DNA of 64,000 nt, taken from Aphanomyces cochlioides (Eukaryota; Oomycota; Saprolegniomycetes; Saprolegniales; Verrucalvaceae). Made by a program: the position numbers and the translations under genes. Shown piece after piece: positions 56,529 to 64,000 of the stretch; the stretch's first letter is position 1; each line of letters begins with the position of its first letter. Location: contig JAHQRK010000010.1 of the NCBI GenBank assembly GCA_019828595.1, positions 2,046,001-2,110,000 of the forward strand, written 5' to 3'. The notes under the pieces are model-generated. The model was not told the DNA's origin and made no database searches. It saw nothing but the letters and a program-made list of their open reading frames with translations.

Positions 56529-59500
56529 TTCTGGAGGGCACAGCACGCGTGAACGACTTTGCTTGCGACACTGAGCTCCATTTCAAGCGGCTTGCTCAAT
56601 ATAGCCCATTTCCGCTTGAGCATTCCAAATGATTGTTCAACAACAATTTGCACTCTTGAATGCTTATAGTTGAATAGCTCTTGAACGGTGCGTGGTCTAT
56701 CGTTCTCATCTTGAGCCCATTCACGGAGATGGTATCGAGTGGATCGAAACGGAGTCAAAATAGAATTCGATAAACCATATCCCGCATCAGCAAGGTAAAA
56801 TAAGTTTGTAGGAAGGTCATCAACGAATTTTCGACATCTAGACAACACAAAGCTGTCGCTTGACCAACCTTCAGATCCAGGGTATACGGCCAAGAAGGAG
56901 CCATCATAATCAACAACGGCTAATACATTCATTGAAGTATATCCTTTTCTAGTTGAACAATGAGAATAATCGCTAAGTTCTTGCTCTTACCGACTTCTGT
57001 ATTTATCTGCAATTGATTTCGTGACAACAACAGGTATATGTGTACCATCAAGCGCACCAACGCAACCACGAAAAAAGGGCTCTTTTGCTGCGAATGCTGC
57101 ACTTGATTTGTCTAAACGCATCGGTTCATTGACATCCGATCCATAAAAGCCATGTTTAATCAATGCAGACAAAATGACATTGAGTCCGATTTGGCGGTAT
57201 TGATGAATTGTTGAGAATCTCATGGCTTGCCACTTGTCGAGAAAGGAAGCGGCGAGTGAAGCTTCCCTCATAGACCTCGTCTTCCCAATCACGATATCGG
57301 TTGCTATTTGTGCGAATCATTTTGGGATTCATCGGTCGTTCCCCCCTGGCAGCTACGGCTCCCAGAATCGTACGAGGCAATAGGCTCACCCCCATAGAAC
57401 TAATGTTGGTGACTCGGGCAGCCACGGGGAGTCTGTTTGATCCGCTCAACATGGTGGTGATCCATCTCTTCCCCGGTGCACCCAATATTCACAGTCGCTT
57501 TCGATGTGGGGGGGAACTGCTCCAAAGGGGACAATAATGGATTCCCCCGGGTTGATCCAAGTTTGTTTCGTTGTTTCCACGTAATGTACGGTTCCTCGTT
57601 GGTAGTGTGTGGGTCGATATAATAATTCCACACATTCTCCGTCTGGCAACGACATCTCACGCCTAGCGGTATCGACTGTAACATGAGCTCGAGAGAGGAA
57701 ATCCATGCCCAGCACTACATTGAAACTGACATCACCCAAGTCGCACACATCGATCTCGAGGCAATAAACTAGACCATTTCCAATTGTGATCTTGACGGGT
57801 ACGGTGCCCAGGGTGAAATCAGAATTCGATCCAAGTCCATTTATTTGAGTCTTCCGTCGGGTATCCATGGGTAATCCAAGCCATTCCACTGCTCTCAAAT
57901 GTAATACGCTCAGATCGGCTCCGGTATCGGCCAGAATTACTGAGTCATGATTCATGATTTTTGCATTGAGCAAAGCTTGGTGACTCCCTTTTTGTCCTCT
58001 CTCTGGCTCCGAGAAAAATCCCAGTGTCTCGCCTTCTTGTAATTCAAACCCCCAAGGTAAGATTGTGCTGTCCTTGGCGGCGAAGTGAGTTGAAATTATG
58101 GGTTTCTCGGAGTTGATCGATATACTCCAAATTACTGAATTCTTGTTTTCTTGTTTTCTATGCAAAATGCAGAGTGACACGGGATCCCTTGGAGCTTTCC
58201 TTTTTTCTTCTTGATGATTTCTTCCTGCTCGTTGGAGATTTCCGTCACTTTTGTCGATGATTTTTCTTGGGTTTTCTTGGGGTTTTCTTCTTTTTTTCTT
58301 TTTGTTCTGTGGGTTTGTGCTTGAGTCAGTCCGGCACAATCGAGGCGCAGCGGGGCCTCTGGACTTACAAGTTTAAACATTCCAATGATGGCATGTTTTC
58401 AATTCCATGCGCTTCCAGGAATGTTTTGAGTTCCGCGATCTCCTCCCTTTTTTCGCATCTTTCGTATTTGTTGTGGGGAGGAACGCAAATTGGGCAAGCT
58501 TTGAAGCAGTTCGAGTCTGGATGGCCCATTTTGTTGCATAGAACGCAATAGACGTTCGCCCAACACTGACCATCTACTGAGTAATGCTCTCTCCCGCACT
58601 CGCTGCACTTGATTTTCCTGGCATTCCCATAATTTCGCCCAAGGGCAAATATCTCAGCTCGTGATGTCGTAGGAGATGCCAGGTGGTGATTCGTACATCG
58701 ACGCTCGATCGTAGGGGGTGTCAATAAATTGGACATTTCCTTTCTTCGCCTTGGTTCGATCTTGAGAATTCATAGGTGTCGCCGTAGTTGGCCGGTTCAG
58801 AGGGTAACTTTTTCCCATGAATTCGTCAATTTCTTCCGATTTACGCATTCGATCGACGAATCTTTCCAAGTCAACAATGGACTGGAAGTGCTGGCGGCTG
58901 ATGGCCATGCCCAAAGATCGGTCGTATAATGTTCGTGCAAAGCGATCGATGTGTCGGTCCAAATGTCGCCGATTTTTCCGATAGTCCACTCCGATTCGCA
59001 AAGCCGCAGCGTTATGTCGGACGAAGTAGGCCCTCACTTTTTCGTGCGGTTTTTGGTACATGCAGTAGTACAAGTCTTCTTGATCAATGGCGCTCTGGAC
59101 GTATTCCTTCATGAAGCTTTGGCGCAATTGTCTCCACGTACGCTTTTGAGGGCCCTCCAACTGGGAAACCCATTCTTGTACATACTTGGTGGTATACAAT
59201 CGAAATCGTCGTCGGGTCTCTTCATCCGACCATTGGCAGGCGTAGCTGGTCTCTTCGAACTTCCGCAACCAAGTGCCGGCAGTGTCTCGATCACTGAACT
59301 CTCCATCGAAAATGGTCAAGGGCTCGACAGGCATGAGCCTGAGTGTTCTCGTACGATCTTCCGCGACACCCACCGGGGCAGGCTCGTCCTCGAGATCCCA
59401 AGGGCCGCCGTCATCTTCAGGAAGGGAAGGATTGGCGTCCTCCGCCTTTCGCATCATTGACATCAATTGTCGGATCAGAGTGGCATTATTTGCATCAAGC

Positions 59501-61379
59501 TTGGACTCAAGCATCGACTGTGTGACCACAGTCTGGGCACCTGAGGTAGTGCCGTGTTCTGAGGGTGTTCCCGATCCATGTGATTGACGGATGGGATCCC
59601 CTCGGTAGGAAGACAAGGGAGGACCCGGAGGTCCCCGAATCTCGCCTTCCTGCGTATACCACGTAGGCGAAACCGGCGTAAGATGGCGCGTTTCGTCAAG
59701 AGGCGGTTGTTCTTCTACCACGTGTGGTGGTTCTTCAGCATTGATCGTATTCGAACTCATTGGAGGCTAAACCCGGTCTGGCGCTCCACTTGTGGGGAAG
59801 GTGGACGCACAAAGAAAGCACGCCCGCACAAGAATGTCTAGGTGACTGGTAATTTGTAGAGCTTTCGACTCCGAGTTCGGGTACGATCGGGGGCTTCCTG
59901 GACTTTGCAAGGGTCTGGAAGTAGGGGTGAAATGGGGGGCTGACTCTTCGCCGACACAGTCGCAGTTGACACGGAGCAGGCAAAGCAGGCAGAGGCAGAG
60001 GGGTTCTTGTAGCTCAGACAAGAGGTGTGTCGCAGTTGACAGCAAGGCAGGGAAACCAAAGATCGCCGTGAATGAAACTCGGACAATCCGGGAGAAAGCA
60101 GGAGGTCGCCGCGAATGAAACTCGGTCAACCAACAACAGGACACGGGCGCTGACGATACACGCGGCCGCTCCAACAATCTTCTTGACGCTGATACTTCAC
60201 AACAAGAGAGCAGATGAACTCAGTGGCTCATACACCGCAAAAGAGGAAGTCAATTATTCGATTTAATCCTAATGGAAAGCTAATCTAGTTTCTTTACACG
60301 TCGTGACACCGTGAGTGCACCCTCCTTGTCGTTCTTCACACTTGTGACTGCTCTTACTCACTCTTCGTTGTCGACTGGCTCTGCCGTTGCTTCTTGTATC
60401 ATTGGTGGCAGTAGCTATTAGCTGCCCTTTTGCGAGTCAGTTGGGCTGGTTTGGATGCCGCTGTAATTCGCCTATTCGTAACATTGTGGTTCTTTCCTGG
60501 TTCCGATCGTTCCGACGCTTCCCAGGAGTTCCCGGGAAAGCCAGGTCGTCTGGAGTCTTCAACGTGAGTGACATGAACGGGTTGACGCGACGGGTCGGGC
60601 GGCTTGAGGGTTGTAGGGTTACCAAATGTCCCAAGTTTCACAGGATTTTTCTCCTTCACACTTCGGCATATTGCACTGAATGATGTTGCAAAAGACTTCA
60701 ACAATGACCAAACGAAAGTGAGCAGGATTTCGTTTGGAGCCATGGTTGAAACGACAATAACAAGACGAGGCTATGCCAAAATGTCGACTCATGCGAAAAC
60801 GAGCGCTGTGGCTGACGAGTGAAACAGGGCGCCCTTGCTTCGCACCACCAACACTGCCCAAAGCAGATCGTATAACGTGCAGGACAATAACAAGCGCGTT
60901 GAATAAACTTTGTTCAACGTTGCACGACTAGTAGAAACGAGAAATCTTCGTCAAATCTTCGAGCTCAATCTGTCCCCCCTTGACCAATGTCAACAAAGTG
61001 TTTCAACTTAAGTGGATCTTAATGCTTGGTCGAGGAAAAATTGCTCTTGCGCCCGAACGCTTGCACCAGTGGCCAACCAGTGAAGCGCAACACAAACGAC
61101 TTGCTTTGCATCTAGCTTGTTGTTTATAAAACATCTACACAGATGAGTCAATTGCATCAATTCTGCTGCCCGCATTCTGAACGTGTCGAGTATTATTCCG
61201 TCTGCTCGATCGGGCAACAGCATTTCCTGCAGGTCTAAGAAACCCATGTACGACAGTTGCGGGCGAATGAATCGCTTCGCTCTTTCCCCGTCTGCACACC
61301 AAGCATCTTCATGGTAAATGGCGCATGCGCTGCATGCAAGTGATGATGCCAAAAGAACGATGTCTTCGTCTTCGTCCAT
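56405..61379 (-). pseudogene. Harbinger 2 transposase, split by a 3.8-kb insertion
   Basis: The N-terminal part (61379-61022) reads from MDEDEDIVLLASSLACSACA to VALHWLATGASVRAQEQFF and stops at DQAL. The frame resumes at 57218 with RFSTIHQYRQIGLNVI, GCVGALDGTHIPVVV (catalytic Asp) and DKYRSR. A 52-nt intron (56949-57000) then leads to KGYTSMNVLAVVDYDGSF, LADAGYGLS (Asp) and IVVEQSFGMLKRKW (Glu), ending at 56405. The catalytic DDE triad is present, so before the insertion the gene was probably functional. The uninterrupted junction would read QALRFS, with nothing lost. Confidence 0.88.
57219..61021 (-). repeat. Inverted 3.8-kb copy of 14735-18537 inside Harbinger 2
   Basis: This segment, read on the minus strand, holds 361 bp of element B's upstream flank, a full 870-bp LTR (59791-60660), gag (58365-59760), protease (57446-58339) and the first part of the RT region, ending abruptly inside pol. 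The 368-aa gag frame is identical to that of element B and the protease differs at about five residues. The ends share short microhomology with the target (TAAGAT on one side, AG on the other) and there is no LTR at the inner end, so it did not enter by integrase. Confidence 0.93.
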
Positions 61380-61889
61380 GCCAACAATGTTCTCCAAATG
61401 GACAGACCCTGAAACTCTATATCAGGCATTTACCTCCAATCCACTTGAATCAATGGTGAGGAGGTAGATTCTCAAAATCATGATTTTGCCCCAAATCATG
61501 ATTTGGCTGATCCAAAATCGTGTTCGAGAAAAAGATGATTTTCTACCCTACCCCTCACTCCGAATCCACTTGAATCAGGTAAATCCACTTCAAACCGAAC
61601 ACGGCCTTAGAGCATCCGCACCGCTACACTGGATCTGACTCAGAAACTGGATAAAATTCAGTTTTCGACAAAAACAAGTCGCACTGCAACACTGGTTTTG
61701 ACACGTAAACTGGATTTTCTATCCCGGGCACGGGATTTGGAGCTCCAGACACGGAGTATTTCACGAAAACTCAGTGTCCGGGAGCCACCCAGATTTTGGA
61801 ATTCAATGTTGGGTTATATATAGTATACAAATTGAAAGACGCACATTATTTCACCACTCGAAAAACTCGACCAGTCCGAGTTTTTCGCC

Positions 61890-62687
61890 ATGTCAGTGTG
61901 GATGAACAACGTTGAGAATGAACTGCTGTGCAAATCTTGGGTATTTGTGTCTGAAGACCCTCAAGTTGGAACGGGTCAAACGTCTGCAACCTTTTGGGAT
62001 TCGATTGCAAACTTTTACAATGCAAACAAGCCTGATGGCCGACCGGAAAGAACGGCACGGGCACTGAAAACCAAATTTGGTGTAATCAAGCACGACGTAG
62101 GGAAGTTTTGTGGTTGCTTTGCCCAAGTAATGGACTTGAAAACGAGTGGAACAAACGTCGATGATGTCATACAGCAAACAAAGAGGCTGTACTACGACGA
62201 TTGTGTTGACAAGAGTGGCAAACACCAGAGTTTCAAATTCATTGAATGTAGGCGATATCTATCAGACAAGCCAAAATGGGAAAGCTACCGGAACACTACA
62301 TCAAAAGCCAAGTCAAGAATACCATCAGCGGAAGATGACGTGTTAATGCTACCGTCATCTTCAGTTGATGGTATTTCTGCGACGACAAAACCTATCTGTG
62401 TAAAAGCAGCGAAACGTCAAAAGATTGAAGAGAAGAAATAAAAGAACGACGATTCAAAGCTTGCTCAAGCAACGATGGATATTGCAGCCGCCATGGTGGT
62501 GGAGAAGAAAGCTGAGGCACAAACTATTCTCGCAAACCTTCAAGTCTTTACAATGCCAACTGACAACTTGACCCCACAAGCTCGTCGCTTTTTGAATCTA
62601 CAAGCTGAAATCATTGCGAATTTAGAAATAAGAGCAAAAGCTCGTGAAAGCACTGAAGTAGCTTATACTTCAGCACGCCTAGATTAG
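61890..62687 (+). pseudogene. Myb/NAM-associated protein of Harbinger 3, one stop
   Basis: The frame from ATG 61890 contains a trihelix domain typical of plant and oomycete Harbinger partners (QTSATFWDSIANFYNANKP, ARALKTKFGVIKHDVGKF). A TAA at 62439-62441 after KRQKIEEKK separates it from a C-terminal helix in the same frame (KAEAQTILANLQVF, AEIIANLEIRAKARES), which resembles the NAM-associated C-terminal domain. One base change would explain the break. Confidence 0.75.
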
Positions 62688-62723
62688 ACTATATTGAGTA
62701 AAGCTTAGTCTAAGTCAATGAAT

Positions 62724-63301
62724 CTACTCATCGAGTCTGCTCTCTCCAAGCATCGACCACAAGTGCTCAATAATATCGTTCCGAAGGTCGTAATGAGCAC
62801 GCTCGTTTTTGAGAGACTTCTTAATCTCGACGTATTTGTTGAAAGAGATTGGCTCACGTTGTAAATCACTGGACCATTCAGTGCTTTCAATTCTTGTGTC
62901 CGTCTCGTCATCAATGATGATATTGTGCAAGACAATACATGCCTTCCAAACTGCATGCATTGTATCTCTACTCCAAAAGCGACCAGGATTGGCGAGTACA
63001 TGAAATCGCCCAAACAAAACGCCAAAACTGCGCTCTACATCCTTTCGCAATGCCGCTTGTCGCTTGGTGTAGAGTTTTTGTTTGTTTCCCACAGGATTGC
63101 TGATCGGCTTTTGGAAATGCGCTGTTGATGGATAGATACCATCAGCCTGCAAATACATGGTTGAATATGTCGTTTGATTAACCTAGTTGGGTTGTAGAAG
63201 CTATCGAATGCACACAAAGCAGCTCATACCTTGAACTCAACTTGCCTAGCTGCAGCGTTTATCAATTTTACAAGTAATGTAGAGCGATCAAATACAGAGG
63301 T
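62724..63301 (-). pseudogene. Harbinger 3 transposase, C-terminal exons only
   Basis: Two exons are seen: 63301-63230 (SVFDRSTLLVKLINAAARQV) and 63146-62724, joined in frame across an 83-nt intron. The second holds ADGIYPSTAHFQKP (Asp), KDVERSFGVLFGRFHVL (Glu) and CIVLHNIIIDDE, the end of an ALP1/HARBI1-like transposase. Sequence just upstream looks like a splice acceptor (TTTTCCAG), and earlier exons are gone, so the gene is truncated. Confidence 0.85.
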
Positions 63302-63313
63302 CTGGAAAATATA

Positions 63314-63365
63314 AGACCACCTTGAAGTTTTCATTGATTGGTCAGTTTCAAGTTCAAGGTGGTCT
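63314..63365. repeat. Perfect 13-bp inverted repeat
   Basis: AGACCACCTTGAA (63314-63326) and TTCAAGGTGGTCT (63353-63365) form a hairpin exactly where Harbinger 3 ends. It could be the scar of a deletion or part of a small fold-back element. Confidence 0.6.
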
Positions 63366-63640
63366 CCATTCACTTCAATAAATTATAAACTTTAGAATTT
63401 GATTGTTTGGTTGTCAAGAGTGTTATCTTTTTGTAAACCAAAAGATCTTTGAAACGTCATACACCATGAAAATAACTAGAAGACGACACATCACAGAGAT
63501 ACATCCATCATATCGAATGTTAAGGTGACTTTCGCGAAAACAAGTAAACCTCTATAATTTCATATTCTCTGCCTGCATCCATTTCAACCGTCGCTCAACA
63601 AGCCATGATGATGGACATGCAGAGTACGAGCTATATTGAG

Positions 63641-64000
63641 TTAATCTGCCTTTGGTAGTGCTTTTCTAAAACTCGATATTATAGTTTCAGGAGTGATCGC
63701 CTCCCATGCAGCTATGGCTCGTTTTATTGTAGCAATTCGTTTCTCCTTGGCTGTTCGTTGGGTTGTTGTCTCGGCGAGCCACAGGCGGCGCAAAATACTC
63801 TTGAACGGGCCCATAACGCCAACGTCCAACGGCTGCAGAACGGACGTACACTTTTTTGGCAAGGGACAAAGGTAAGAGCTCAACGCATCCTCGACAATTG
63901 AGATGCTTTCGTCGCTCACATGGGCAGAGAAATTATCGACCACAAATAGTGTGGGACTACGTAATTCTGGTCTAAAAAATGTAACAATAAATAGCGTCAA
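63641..64000 (-). CDS. pogo/Tigger-type transposase, partial at window edge
   Basis: The minus-strand frame ends at 63641 and runs off the right edge. It contains the DDE_1 block TLFVVDNFSAHVSDESI (catalytic Asp) and TSVLQPLDVGVMGPFKSIL, followed by the helical C-terminus IATIKRAIAAWEAI. This is the CENP-B/jerky/Tigger superfamily. A degenerate copy of the same family lies at 7640-7985. The visible part has no lesion. Confidence 0.88.
   Translation of the reverse strand: MTLFIVTFFRPELRSPTLFVVDNFSAHVSDESISIVEDALSSYLCPLPKKCTSVLQPLDVGVMGPFKSILRRLWLAETTTQRTAKEKRIATIKRAIAAWEAITPETIISSFRKALPKAD

Larger units (their letters stand above)
55605..61606. mobile_element. PIF/Harbinger DNA transposon 2, with 3.8-kb insertion
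   Basis: Inverted ends GGCCGTGTTCGGTTTG and CAAACCGAACACGGCC are flanked by TTA on both sides (55602-55604 and 61607-61609), a classic Harbinger target duplication. Removing the segment 57219-61021 leaves a typical element of about 2.2 kb with a Myb/SANT gene on the plus strand and a transposase on the minus strand. The ends also contain repeated AAATCATGATT motifs. Confidence 0.9.
61610..63301. mobile_element. PIF/Harbinger DNA transposon 3, right end missing
   Basis: A left end GAGCATCCGCACCGCTACACTGG starts directly after the TTA shared with Harbinger 2. It resembles the GAGCAT-type ends of other Harbinger families. A Myb-like gene on the plus strand and a transposase on the minus strand follow, tail to tail. 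The transposase stops abruptly at 63301 next to a 13-bp inverted repeat, and no right end is found, so the element is truncated. Confidence 0.75.

Noticed and set aside
57301..57537. Plus-strand frames over the inverted copy of element B
   Set aside because: They mirror the same shadows over 18219-18455 and lie antisense to pol.
1..64000. tRNA, rRNA, CRISPR or replication-origin signals
   Set aside because: None was recognised by eye. Repeats present are transposon ends or short tandem units, and a tRNA scan was not possible here.

Overview
This is eukaryotic nuclear DNA, most likely from an oomycete of the Saprolegniales (Aphanomyces-like). That assignment is an inference. It rests on compact genes with very small GT-AG introns (about 36 to 73 nt), flagellar-type proteins, many Ty3/gypsy and PIF/Harbinger elements, and the absence of bacterial operon features. 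No rRNA gene, tRNA gene or CRISPR array was recognised.

Layout, left to right. (1) 1-6090: Ty3/gypsy element A on the minus strand, running off the left edge. (2) 6.1-8.8 kb: decayed sequence with a pogo/Tigger transposase remnant. (3) 8.8-13.2 kb: a poly(ADP-ribose) polymerase with FG repeats and two WGR domains, a broken WGR-only relative, and an unknown minus-strand gene. (4) 13.2-15.1 kb: AT-rich sequence with an 80-bp tandem repeat. (5) 15.1-26.9 kb: Ty3/gypsy element B, with 870-bp LTRs that are almost identical and two long antisense reading frames between pol and the 3' LTR. (6) 27-31 kb: a decayed SET-domain gene, a Stowaway-like MITE and a fold-back repeat. (7) 30.9-42 kb: the main host gene island, holding a small WGWF-motif protein, a 710-aa coiled-coil protein, an NTA1-type N-terminal amidase, a 12-exon RIIa/IQ-motif protein and a PX-domain protein. 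(8) 42.3-48.7 kb: Ty3/gypsy element C, again with an antisense frame next to its 3' LTR. (9) 49.1-51.8 kb: a Harbinger element with a 3-bp target duplication. (10) 52-55.5 kb: a second host island with stand-alone ribosomal protein eL40, the proteasome assembly factor PAAF1 and a mitochondrial AIM24-family protein. (11) 55.6-63.3 kb: two abutting Harbinger elements; the first carries a 3.8-kb inverted copy of the 5' end of element B inside its transposase gene. (12) 63.6-64 kb: a pogo/Tigger transposase running off the right edge.

The host genes point to protein quality control (NTA1 in the Arg/N-degron pathway, PAAF1 in proteasome assembly), translation (eL40), mitochondria (AIM24), ADP-ribosylation (PARP), membrane traffic (PX) and probably the flagellum (RIIa/IQ protein). 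The exon models were built by hand by matching GT-AG sites that keep frame. They have not been checked against transcripts.

The most unusual observations are the antisense proteins in two different Ty3 lineages, the 3.8-kb templated-looking insertion with microhomology at both ends, the FG-repeat double-WGR PARP, a 7-nt microexon in AIM24, and eL40 encoded without ubiquitin.
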